Below, piece after piece: positions 1-10,200 of a stretch of DNA of 64,000 nucleotides. The DNA comes from Pegoplata infirma (lineage: Eukaryota > Arthropoda > Insecta > Diptera > Anthomyiidae). The position numbers were made by a program, and so were the translations under genes. Under the pieces are notes generated by a model. It made no database searches, had not been told where the DNA came from, and worked only from the letters and a program-made list of their open reading frames with translations. Where the stretch lies: assembly GCA_963921195.1 (NCBI GenBank), contig OY992537.1, forward strand, positions 173,865,021 through 173,929,020. Direction: 5' to 3'. Positions within the stretch are counted from its first letter, which is position 1. Every line of letters begins with the position of its first letter.

Positions 1-229
1 GAAAAAAAAAAGAATAATTGCGGATGAGTTTGCAAAATTATAGCAAACAAATTTTGACTGAGGACAAATATGCACATGGCGTTAATACTCTCTTAAAGGA
101 AAACTCTGTCTGATGGTGTAAGTTAAATTAAGTAATACTTACCCTCCTCATTAAAATCCATAACAAAAAACGATCGCAGAAATTCACAAATTAAAAATGT
201 TGTTGTCTATAAGCACAATTCGAAACTTA
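1..229. other. AT-rich stretch, nothing recognised
   Basis: No coding similarity, terminal repeat or RNA signal was recognised in this stretch. Confidence 0.5.
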
Positions 230-376
230 TAAAAAAAGTCTTGCAAAAAATGACCAACATAAATAAATTTAAAACAGAAAAATAATTTTCTTGAAAATTA
301 TTCTATGAGAATATCATAGTTTTAATTAGTAAAGGAAAAATTGACCTCGAGCTAGAATAAACCTACTAAAAATATA
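230..376 (+). repeat. Single arm of a palindromic MITE also present at 33376-33679
   Basis: The stretch from GTCTTGCAAAAA to AATAAACCTACT is nearly identical, in the same orientation, to the right arm of the inverted-repeat MITE at about 33540-33679. The mirror-image left arm is missing, so this is a half element or a solo arm. It is non-coding. Confidence 0.75.
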
Positions 377-462
377 AATAAGTAATAATAAAATTGTATC
401 ACTTATGTGCAAAATGCACAATGAATAAATTTGTAAACAATTATGACAAGAGGAGAGGTGTC

Positions 463-818
463 TAGTGTCCGACCGAATACACCGTTTTTGGCCGAAGCCG
501 AATATTCGGCCCAATTTTCACTATTCGGCCGAAACCGAATATTCATAAAAAAATATTTTTGTAGTAAAAACAAGAAAAAAAAAGTAAAACTCGACTTGGC
601 GGAATACACAAATGTATAAAAATGTTGTCTAGAACGATTTATTTTGAACAAAAAAAACTTTTTTTATACATTTTTGTAAATAAAATTTTTTTTTAGTGTA
701 ATTTTTTTTCGATCGAAAAATTTTTCTGAGTGATTACAATTATTCGGTATTCGGCCAAAAATGTGGCCGAAGCCGAATAGTGCTTTTTGGCCGAAGCCGA
801 ATATTCGGTCGGACACTA
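463..818. mobile_element. hAT-type MITE (TAGTGTCCGACC termini)
   Basis: Terminal inverted repeats start TAGTGTCCGACCGAATA and end in the reverse complement. The body repeats the palindrome GGCCGAAGCCGAATATTCGG several times. Flanking octamers GAGGTGTC (455-462) and GTGATGTC (819-826) match at 6 of 8 positions, consistent with an aged hAT target duplication. A second member with an exact 8-bp duplication lies at 17762-18147. The 356-bp element has no coding capacity. Confidence 0.75.
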
Positions 819-893
819 GTGATGTCCTCTAAAATGCCCTGGCAGCCCCTCCCAAAACACCCAGTGTTGAATTTTTTGTTTTAAATTTTTTAT

Positions 894-948
894 ATATTGA
901 AGGGTAAAAAGACTTTGACAGAGCCGAATTTTACACTCTAACTTGTTT
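894..948 (+). repeat. Fragment of the dispersed repeat A 3' end
   Basis: A diverged copy of the family's terminal segment is visible: GAAGGGTA, an A-rich run, then GAGCCGAATTTTACACTCT and ACTTGTTT. Complete copies with the same terminus are at 18635-19173 and, reversed, at 53226-53756. Confidence 0.55.
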
Positions 949-1794
949 GTTTTGAAACCTCCCTTTTTTCAACCCCTGCATTAAGCTACTATTTTGCTGG
1001 GATACATTTCATTTGAAAATCACCGTTTTAAACTTTTCATATTGCTGTTTCAATTTCCGTAAATTTATGTTACAATATTTTCCCTTAATTTACCAAGGGG
1101 TGCGTATGAAAACATTATGTTGTTGATGACACCAAACGTGTGTCCACTACACTTAAAACTTGGGAAAACAAAGTAATCAAATTTTGTTAAAAATCTTAAA
1201 AAAATTAATAATTTACAATTATTTGTTAAGGTGTCCAAGCGTAAAGAAAAAGTTTTTTTAAAAGGTAATTGTAACGGAAAATTACTAACATAATTTCTTA
1301 TTAATTTTATTGTTTTTTTTTTTTTGTAGAAACAATATTGAGGGTGTTTTTATCTTTATAATACAATAAAGAGTGATGACAGTTACAGTTCTAAGGATGA
1401 AGAATAAGGGATGCTTTTGGTAATTTTATGAATTTTTATGTTGTTGCCCTTCTGCTCCCAAGGGAAATTACATTCTTCTGAAATTTTTTCGCATCACCCC
1501 AACTGTCAAAAGGGTGGGGTCTAGAGGAATCAAATATATAAACGATCCCAATATTTTTTTAACCCCCAAATTTCCTTCGGACATACCTTTTCTCTATCTT
1601 CCACCCGTAAGGCAGTCACAATACAATTTTTTTTTATTTCTTATAAATTTGATTTGTTTAATCAGCTGGTGCCTCTTAGAGTGTTGAAAAGTAAGACCGA
1701 CTCCCCTTAGTTTTTTACCACCAAAAATTTTTCAGCACATACTTTTACCGTATCTCCCTCCACTCGATAATAAGGTTCTCATAACATCAGGGTT
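949..1794. other. Unassigned AT-rich DNA
   Basis: No convincing coding, repeat or RNA structure was seen here. Confidence 0.4.
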
Positions 1795-1960
1795 TTTTTC
1801 GGACGCTTGCAGGTTCGTTGATAGCGTGCTAGCCTTTTAACGTGAGGTCGTGGGTTCGATTCCCACCAGAACTCGTGGTCCATTTCGCTACAACGACGAT
1901 CATAGTTACCTGTTCTCCTTGGGTTGAAATTGTTAAAAAATTACTCGTAACTGTAATTTA
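1795..1960 (+). repeat. tRNA-derived SINE candidate or tRNA pseudogene
   Basis: GGTTCGATTCC at 1853-1863 matches the RNA polymerase III B-box consensus. It sits in a perfect T-arm: stem GTGGG at 1850-1854, 7-nt loop, stem CCCAC at 1862-1866. Upstream, GCGTGCTAGCCTTTTAACG resembles a degraded D/anticodon region, but the anticodon stem does not pair, so it is not a functional tRNA. A tRNA-unrelated body follows, as in a SINE. No clear tail or target duplication was found. Confidence 0.45.
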
Positions 1961-2940
1961 ATGTAAAAAATATATCAAAAAAATCATGCGATCAAAGTTA
2001 TTAAGTTAAGTTTCATCAGTGCTTTTATTTGAGAAGGTAAGCTTGGGATCGATAGCGTTGATCAAATGTAACTCGTGCCGTCATCTAAAATAATACTCCC
2101 CTGCATTCAAAATTGGATTTAATACGTAATTTCATTCCGGCACTTGACTTAGAAGGTCCAACTATAACCCATCTGAAGGCAGTTTTTCCTAATCTTAGTA
2201 ATGCTAAGATGTAAGGTACGTGGTATGCCCGAGCTAGAAAACCATGAAATGTAAGATTTTTCCCACTTTATTAACGCCCGTGAAAACGGTTGCGTGGAAT
2301 AGCTTAGGAGATGTTATAAACTATTTTTTAGGAATTCATAAATCAGAAAATTATGAAATGATTGTTTGCAGACTTGTAGCCGGTTATGGTGCTAAATGTA
2401 CACTTTTTTCGTACTTTGTCGAATGAAAGCGATAAAAGGCAAAAAAGGAAAAAGTATATATTTTTTGTCTTTAAATTATTTTTGAAATTCTTTGTCAGTT
2501 ATTTTAATTTTTCAAAAATTGTGTGTAAATTTATTATTTTTTGCATAAAAAAATTTAAATGGTAAAAATACATTGGGATAACAAAACAACATTGTTTTTA
2601 ATAGAAATAAATGGTGCATAAAAGTCCTTTATCTAGGACTTCCAAAAACCCATTGTATAAAAATAAGTTTAAAAAACCACAATATTGGGAAAATTTAACA
2701 GGCGAAATTAATATAAAATGTAAGGCCACAATCCCATATGAACATGGTAAGTTTTCATGGTTTGCCATTAATTAATAACTAAATGCAAATTCTTTACATG
2801 AGATGCTGTGAAAAAGTGGAACAACATTAAAACGTACGCAAAAAAAAGTGGTGCATCCGCAGCTGATTTGGAGAGCACAGCAGTAAATTGGAAGTTTCAT
2901 AGCTCTCTTAAGTTTTTGAATATTTTGGCTTTTATGTCGA
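1961..2940. other. Unassigned AT-rich DNA
   Basis: Short open frames here (60 and 79 codons at 2244 and 2808) show no recognisable motif and look like chance. Nothing else was seen. Confidence 0.4.
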
Positions 2941-2944
2941 TGGT

Positions 2945-3046
2945 AATAAAACCCTACACCACTCTGTCTATGGGTTATAATGAGTTTGCGCTGATGTATG
3001 TAACTACCCGAAATATTGGTCCAAGACCCATTTCAAGTATACCATA
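2945..3046 (+). repeat. Dispersed repeat B (CCCTACACCACT...GGGTTATAATGAG)
   Basis: This segment recurs at 12885-12977 and, more diverged, at 49370-49450. Shared landmarks are ACCCTACACCA, GGGTTATAATRA, CCCGAAATATTGG and CAAGACC. No terminal repeats were resolved. A C-tract at 3077-3092 follows. Confidence 0.7.
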
Positions 3047-3189
3047 AGCGTAGCTAGACCATTATTCTGGGGTGGGCAAAACCCCCCCCCCTTCCAAATT
3101 TAAAAAAAAAATTGTTTAACAATGTTCATGAACTCTCTCCTAGAAAAAACACATTATAGTCGTTGTTGAACTCAATGCTATTGTGGCTG

Positions 3190-3235
3190 ATCTCGCTAAG
3201 TGGCAGTCATAGTTGTTCGAATCTCGCAGCAGACG
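3190..3235 (+). repeat. Weak tRNA-like segment
   Basis: GTTCGAATCTC resembles a B box and is preceded by tRNA-like text (GGCTGATCTCGCTAAGTGG). It could be a decayed tRNA or SINE fragment. The T-arm does not pair well. Confidence 0.2.
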
Positions 3236-3369
3236 AATGTAATAAAAAATTTCTATATAGAAACAATTTAACAATTTTCAAATGTTAAATACATAAATAT
3301 TAAAGTTCACTACTATTTTCGTTAAAAATATATAAACAATAACACTTTTTGCAAAGACATGTTGAATAC

Positions 3370-3719
3370 ATTTTCTAAAGTATGTACTTTGGCCTCCTAA
3401 ACACGAATCCGTCTTTAGAAAAGTTGTTTCAAATCGCCTTCTCGAGATATAGGCATTTTAAAAAGCATATATGTATAGTAGACACTCCAATAAAGAGAAT
3501 CTGGGGTTAAAATCTACTGAGTGTATCCAGAAATATTTGCAAAAGAAGTCAAAATTTTAAACCAAATTTGCAATTTTTTTTATACATTTTTTCGTACCAA
3601 TTTTAATAATTGTTGTTAAAATTAAAAAAAAAAAACAAAATACGTTTTCTAAAGTATTTTTGCCACCTTAAGACGAATCTGACATCAGAAAAATCGTATC
3701 AAATCGCCTTCTCGAGATT
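3370..3719 (-). repeat. Dispersed repeat C, minus-strand copy
   Basis: Landmarks CCTCCTAAACACGAATC, TCAAATCGCCTTCTCGAGAT and GTAGACACTCCAATAAAGAGA are the reverse complement of text at 16950-17215. Partial copies occur at 13040-13200 and 18290-18450. The right end stops abruptly at 3719 where TAGGGTTACCAG begins. Confidence 0.65.
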
Positions 3720-3910
3720 AGGGTTACCAGATTTGAAATATGGAATAACAGTACATTTGGTCTCAAAAAACAGTACATTGTAAATAAAAACAGTACTTTT
3801 TTAAAAGTCTTATTTTATATCAAACTACAAAAACTTAGCCCTTTTACCCTGATTTCAAACAGATCTCAGCAAAAACGAGCATAAAAGGTTGTTAACGAAC
3901 TGTTGTTAAT

Positions 3911-4686
3911 GAAAATTTTTTCATTTGTGTCTGCAATTCCAGATCAAGTAGGTAACCCTTGCGAAATAATGTAAGAGACAAAAAAGTTGAAAGAAAGTAT
4001 GAAGTGAGGTTGAGATTGCTAGAAATAGAATTGTAGTGTTGGAAACTGTCAAAATTTATTCTGTAGAAACTATAAATATTCACATATATAAAAAACAGTT
4101 TTCATTAACAAGACAAACCGACATTTAAAATCCTACTGATGATGACACTAACTGGGGTGTTTGAAACCGGTATGGGAAATACCAGAAATGTCTATAATTT
4201 TTAGAAATTCAATTTTTCTTCTGCATTTTTTCAACTTGAACCCTTATAACAAATATAATTAGAGCCCGTGCTCGATCTGTACTTACAGAAAAAATCAAAT
4301 AAAATTACTGACAAAATATGTCGCCATTAGGCACGTCTCCGAAATTGAAAATTCCTTCATTTGTGTCTGCAATTCCAGATCATGTTGGTAACCCTTGCGA
4401 AATAATGTAAGAGACAAAAAAGTTGAAAGAAAGTATGAAGTGAGGTTGAGATTGCTAGAAATAGAATTGTAGTGTTGGAAACTGTCAAAATTTATTCTGT
4501 AGAAACTATAAATATTCACATATATAAAAAACAGTTTTCATTAACAAGACAAACCGACATTTAAAATCCTACTGATGATGACACTAACTGGGGTGTTTGA
4601 AACCGGTATGGGAAATACCAGAAATGTCTATAATTTTTAGAAATTCAATTTTTCTTCTGCATTTTTTCAACTTGAACCCTTATAAC
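3911..4686. repeat. Two direct 340-bp repeats (family D)
   Basis: Positions 3911-4250 and 4347-4686 are almost identical, offset by exactly 436 bp, with a 96-bp spacer between them. Fragments occur in reverse at 22090-22275, where the spacer sequence is also present, and at 16575-16665. The unit is therefore the repeat plus spacer, duplicated in tandem. Neither copy begins TG and ends CA, so a miniature LTR element is not supported. The open frames inside are non-coding. Confidence 0.8.
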
Positions 4687-5670
4687 GGTGGAACATTTTA
4701 GGTAAACCGTCTCAAATTTATTCAATTTTTTTTATCAGTGTTGAAAAAAATTGTGATTGACTTTTTGAAGCATTTGTCTTAGTTGCCGCGAAAGCTTTTG
4801 TAGTCTATGCTCTCGCTTAACTAAAACACCGATCTTCCTATCAAAAACATATGACAAAATCCATAAAACAGTGTTTTAATTAAAACACGACTTTAAAAAG
4901 CAAACCCGAAAACGGTATTATTACACTCAAACAAAGGCCTAACTAAATTTTGGGAAAATGTTTTTTTTTTCACAATTTAATAAAATTTTTTTTAAATTTC
5001 TTTGACATAATTTGCAACCAATTAGTTCATCATATTTATCTTCTTAGAATTGATAAAGTTTTTTCTTCATGTTTAGTAAATTTTATGCAATTTAAGGATT
5101 TTTTTTTTCAAAAAATGTTTCAAAAATTTCCAAAACTAAGCTAGAAAGAGCAAAAAGGTGTTCATTTTCGATTCTAAAAATCTCTAAAGAATCTCCGGTC
5201 CTCTTTCAATGTGTGGACTCCTCTATTTGAATCTAAAAATTTGGGCGTTCCTCATTTCTCAAAAAATATTGCCGAAACAAAAAAAAATGCCAAATACATT
5301 TTTGTAGTTCTTTACACTAGCGTCTTAATCCCTCCGTGTAATAGTTTTTTAGTTATCCCGTTAAGATTCTAAAGACCCTTTTGGGCCCTTAAATTCCCGT
5401 ATCCTAAAAACTAAGCAAGTTAAAGCGAAAAGGTCAAAGATGTTGAATCAAAATCTATGACGATCCTTAATTGACCCAATGGGACTGGGCCTAAGGTGGT
5501 CTGGACCCATGGGTTCCGAACCTAATGGGGTCTGCCCGCAATCGGAACTTTAAATGAGATGTACTCAATAAAATAAATTTTTTCCCATTTTCTAGTTTTT
5601 TCTTTTTTTTCAGAAAAATTTAGATAAAAAGAAGGAAAACATGGCAATGGAGCTAAATCATTATTGAATT
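4687..5670. other. Unassigned interior of the 3720-12654 element
   Basis: AT-rich, with only short frames such as a Phe/Lys-rich 64-codon one at 4950. No transposase motif was recognised. Confidence 0.4.
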
Positions 5671-5682
5671 TAGTTAAGTTTT
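5671..5682 (+). repeat. LINE copy 1 target duplication, left
   Basis: TAGTTAAGTTTT is repeated exactly at 12363-12374. The 12-bp duplication defines both ends of the LINE. Confidence 0.85.
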
Positions 5683-5816
5683 TAAATTATTCGTTCAACT
5701 GTTGACAAGTGTGGACGTGTTTTAATTTATCTCCGTGCTATTAATTGAATTTTTGAAATTGTTCGTAATAGGTATTTTTGTAATATTTTCATGACCACAT
5801 CCAGGAAAATGAAAAT

Positions 5817-7220
5817 ATGGACACAAATGATACCGATTTAATTCGAGGCTCTGCCTCACCGACTGGTGCTGGTCCTAGCACTGGTCTTAGGGTTGCGACC
5901 TTGAAGTCCGACCTTGATTCTGGTAGGGGTGCTCAGCCTAATATTGGTGGTAAAAAGAAAAAGAAACTTAAACCATCAAAGGTCAGGCACAACCAGAGAC
6001 GGCTTTGTTTGAAAATAATTAACAGACTAAGCCAACTTGATGGAACGAAGCTCTCCGAACGTGAGAGGGCGTCGCTATCATGGGCGAAAGGAGTCATTGA
6101 AGAACAGGACAAACTTTCGGCAATGCGCGCATCTGACAAACAGAGCGCTGTTTCGGCCTCGTCATCGAAGTCTGGTAAAAGGTTGCGCTCGCCCGACGAG
6201 AAACCTTTACCTAAGAGATCTAAGGTGACCGGCAACGTCTGGACTCAGTCTTTTAGTGAAGTGGTTAAAGGTAACTTCGTTAGGGCTGTGATAAACAGGC
6301 AAAATGGGGATTGTAGTATTCCAAGGGACAAGTGGAGTTTAGTTGAAACTAAACTAAATGAAATCTACTATAGGCTCCTTGAGAGTATGCCTGATTTTCT
6401 ACCTACTACTGTCAACGCAGGTTGGTATCAGGGGCGAGTAAAACTCGTTGCTTTTGGGAACGAAAGATCCGCAGCCGTGTTTAAGGTTGCCATTAGCCAA
6501 GTGGGAGAGTTATGGCCTGGAGCCAGACTGGACGTTGTGGAAAAACATGATATCCCCTCGCAACCCAGAGCTCATGCATGGATCCCAATGGCTACAAATG
6601 ACACTGCGGTGATTCTTAAGATGATAAAAGTCTGCAATCCTGACCTTCCAACTCAGAATTGGCAAATTGCCAGATTGGGTGAGATGGAGGGCGCACGTCG
6701 TCAAGCAGTGGTCTTGGTTAATGAGGAATCGCTTCCGCTTTTAGCCAGGACTGACGGCATTATTAGATTTGGATTTTTTCATATAAGAGTCAATGTCTAC
6801 AAGGGCGACCAGAAGACTATTTTGGACGCAGACAAGCCAGTGGCAGAGTCGGCTGGGGAGGAGAATCTGGAAAAGGTTGATATTCAGCTGGCCGATTCTA
6901 GGCTGATGGGAGATTCATCTGGCATTTTTGAAACCGAATCTGGTAACGAATGCGACCTCTGTGATGGCATGGAGAATAAAGCCGATGCCACGATGGGTGA
7001 CATTCAGGACGAGGCCCATGCAGTGAGGAATTCGGAGAGTTCTGTTGCCTCCGATTCAGAACAGATGGGATATATATCTGGCTTATTCGAAACCGAATCT
7101 GGGGACGAATGCGACCTCTATGATAACACGGAGGATGAAGCCAATAACACGGTGGTGGAAAGGATGGTGGAAAAAAAGCAAGATGTTGCGGTTCCTACAA
7201 ATAAACCTCCATCACTGTAA
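5817..7220 (+). CDS. LINE ORF1 protein (DUF4780-type, 467 aa)
   Basis: Predicted RNA-binding/nucleoprotein-like partner of ORF2 in retrotransposition. The N-terminus is low complexity with a basic GGKKKKKLK stretch near residue 45 and a second basic cluster KPLPKRSK near 130. Residues about 155-330 form the conserved block with GWYQGRVKLVAFG, WPGARLDVVEKHDIP and RAHAWIP, recognised from DUF4780-like ORF1 proteins. No CCHC zinc knuckle is present. The acidic C-terminus holds an imperfect 53-residue tandem duplication starting at residues 364 and 417, each with FETESG-ECDL. The start follows AAAATATGGACAC, and no in-frame upstream Met extends it. It overlaps ORF2 by 38 nt in the +1 frame. Function is inferred from family position. 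Confidence 0.85.
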   Translation: MDTNDTDLIRGSASPTGAGPSTGLRVATLKSDLDSGRGAQPNIGGKKKKKLKPSKVRHNQRRLCLKIINRLSQLDGTKLSERERASLSWAKGVIEEQDKLSAMRASDKQSAVSASSSKSGKRLRSPDEKPLPKRSKVTGNVWTQSFSEVVKGNFVRAVINRQNGDCSIPRDKWSLVETKLNEIYYRLLESMPDFLPTTVNAGWYQGRVKLVAFGNERSAAVFKVAISQVGELWPGARLDVVEKHDIPSQPRAHAWIPMATNDTAVILKMIKVCNPDLPTQNWQIARLGEMEGARRQAVVLVNEESLPLLARTDGIIRFGFFHIRVNVYKGDQKTILDADKPVAESAGEENLEKVDIQLADSRLMGDSSGIFETESGNECDLCDGMENKADATMGDIQDEAHAVRNSESSVASDSEQMGYISGLFETESGDECDLYDNTEDEANNTVVERMVEKKQDVAVPTNKPPSL

Positions 7221-10200
7221 GGCAGCCTCAGCTGCACTCTTGCTGCGCCTGACGACAGGAGCAGTTGACTTGGTTTTTATCCAAGAGCCCTGGGTGCGGG
7301 GTGGCAGGGTTTGCGGATTGAAGACCCCTGGGTTTAAGTTGGTGGTTGCCAAAGGTGAGGGCTCACCAAGAGCCTGCATCTTGGCAAAAAATGGCTTAAA
7401 TATATTCTTTTTATCAACTTTTAGTGATATGGATGTTACAGCGGCTAGCTTAGAGCTTCATGGGAAGTCTATTTGGCTCGCCTCTGCGTATTTTCCTAAT
7501 CCGGGGTCAATACCCCCGGAGAAGGTTGTCGGTCTAATTCGGGAGTCTGAATCTAGGGGACACCAGTTAGTAGTGTGTTGTGATGCTAATGCACATCATT
7601 CGATATGGGGAAGTACAGACACAAATGATAGAGGCGAATCACTTTTGGAGTTTTTGTTAAGCACTAACCTCTATATTTGTAACAAGGGTGGTGAACCAAC
7701 TTTCGTTACAAGTACGCGGCAAGAGGTTCTTGACGTAACACTTGTATCAGACAAGGATGCTACACCTCTATAAGGATGATTAAAAGTTGGAATAAGTTTT
7801 AAAATTATTCTTTATTCCACTTTTTTATTCCATTTTTTTATTCCTTTTTTTTTATTCTTTATTCCATTTTTTTATTCCGTTTTTGTTAACACTTGCATTC
7901 CCGAAATTATTCTAGGGAATAATTATTCCCTAGAATAATTATTCCGTAGAATAATTATTCCATTTTTTGATGCTATTTTTTTATGCTAAAAAAAATTTAA
8001 CAATTTTATGCATTTTTTTGATGCATTTTTTTATGCTTAATTTTTCTTAAAAATTCACAGAAAAAACTTAAGAAAAATTTAACTATTAGGAACAAATGCC
8101 TACAAAAAATTAAGGAATTAATTTTATGCATTTTTTTGATGCAGTTTTTTTATGCGTAATTTTTCTTAAAAATTCTTAAAAAAAATTAAATTTAACTATT
8201 AGGAACAAATGCCTACAAAAAATTAAGGAATTACATTTTCTGAATTTTTTGATGCATTTTTTTATGCTTAATTTTTCTTAAAAATTCACAAAAAAAACTT
8301 AAGAAGAATTTAACTATTAGGAGCAAATGCCTACAAAAAATTAAGGAATTAATTTTATGCATTTTTTATATAGTTATATAGTTTAATGCGAAAAATTAGT
8401 CGCTAAAACGATATATGTATATAAATAAATTTAATTATATATAATTGCATCAATTTTATACAAAAAGGGTCCAATTTTCGCATATAACTATATAAAATTA
8501 TATTAAAATTATATCAAATTTGATGAGATTTGTTCAAATTTTATAAGTTTTTATATCGTTTTATCGACTAATTTTTCGAATTAAACTATATAACTATATA
8601 AAAAATGCATCAAAAAAATGCATAAAATTAATTCCTTAATTTTTTGTATGCATTTGTTCCTAATAGTTAAATTCTTCTAAAGTTTTTTTTGTGAATTTTT
8701 AAGAAAAATTAAGCATAAAAAAATGCATCAAAAAATTCAGAAAATGTAATTTCTTAATTTTTTGTAGGTATTTGTTCCTAATAGTTAAATTTAATTTTTT
8801 TTAAGAATTTTTAAGAAAAATTACGCATAAAAAACTGCATCAAAAAAATGCATAAAATTAATTCCTTAATTTTTTGTAGGCATTTGTTCCTAATAGTTAA
8901 ATTTTTCTTAAGTTTTTTCTGTGAATTTTTAAGAAAAATTAAGCATAAAAAAATGCATCAAAAAAATGCATAAAATTGTTATATTTTTTTTAGCATAAAA
9001 AAATAGCATCAAAAAAGGGAATAATTATTCTACGGAATAATTATTCTAGGGAATAATTATTCCCTAGAATAATTTCGGGAATGCAAGTGTTAACAAAAAC
9101 GGAATAAAAAAATGGAATAAAGACTAAAAAAAAAGGAATAAAAAAATGGAATAAAAAAGTGGAATAAAGAATAATTTTAAAACTTATTCCAACTTTTAAT
9201 CATCCTTATAGAGGTGTAGCATCCTTGGTATCAGATACATTGTCTGATAGAATTGATGACTGGAGAGTTTTGGAAGAGCATTCTTTCTCAGATCATCGCT
9301 ACATTGAGTTTTTACTCAGGGAGCGTGCCCCGGTTGAGACAGTCTCTAGAAATCTGAGGAGAACAAACTGGGTGAAATATAGGGAGACTTTTTCTTTGCT
9401 TTTGGATGAAGTACCCTTATCTAAACCACATAGTTTGGCGCAAATTGACTGTCTGGTTGACCATATAACAAATGTTTGTAATAGGTGCCTGGATGCGTCT
9501 TGCCCTTCTGCAAAGCCTAGAGGGAAAAAAAAGCCACCTTGGTGGTCAAATGAGTTGCAGACGAGCAGAGATTCCTGCAGAAAGCTCTTTAATAAGGCTA
9601 AATTTTCAAGAGCGGACGAGGACTGGTCTGCATACAGGCTGCAAATTAAGAGTTATAAAAAGATGATCAGAAATGCAAAATGTGATTCTTGGAAAAACTT
9701 CTGTGGAAACATAGAAGACGTTTCTGAGGCATCCAGGCTGCGCAAGGTTCTGGCTTCTTCTCCTTGCACCCTGGGATACCTGAAAGATCCTAATGGGGTG
9801 TGGTCTTCCTCCAGTGGAGAGTCGCTGGATCTCCTTTTAAACACGCATTTTCCGGGCAATTCCATGACGCCGTTTCAAGCTTTGGAACGTTCTGACGCCC
9901 AAGCATCTGAAATTGCTTCGGAAATAATAAATATGCCAACATTAATCTGGGCGATAAAAAGCTTCAGGCCCTATAAATCCCCGGGACCTGATGGTATAAT
10001 CCCGGCTGAGTTGCAGCAAGTGTCGGATTATATAGCCCCGTTGCTGTATAATCTATACACAGCATGCATCAACTGGTCGTACATTCCTTTAAAATGGAGG
10101 GATACCAGAGTCGTATTTATTCCGAAGGCTGGGAAAAGTTCCCACACAGCTCCGAAGGATTTCAGACCAATTAGTCTGTCTTCTTTTTTGTTAAAGACAA

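Noticed and set aside
1850..1866. Functional tRNA gene
   Set aside because: Only the T-arm folds; the anticodon stem does not pair and no acceptor stem was found.
3911..4686. Miniature LTR retrotransposon (TRIM) with 340-bp LTRs
   Set aside because: No TG...CA ends, no primer-binding site and no target duplication were found, and fragments elsewhere include the spacer.
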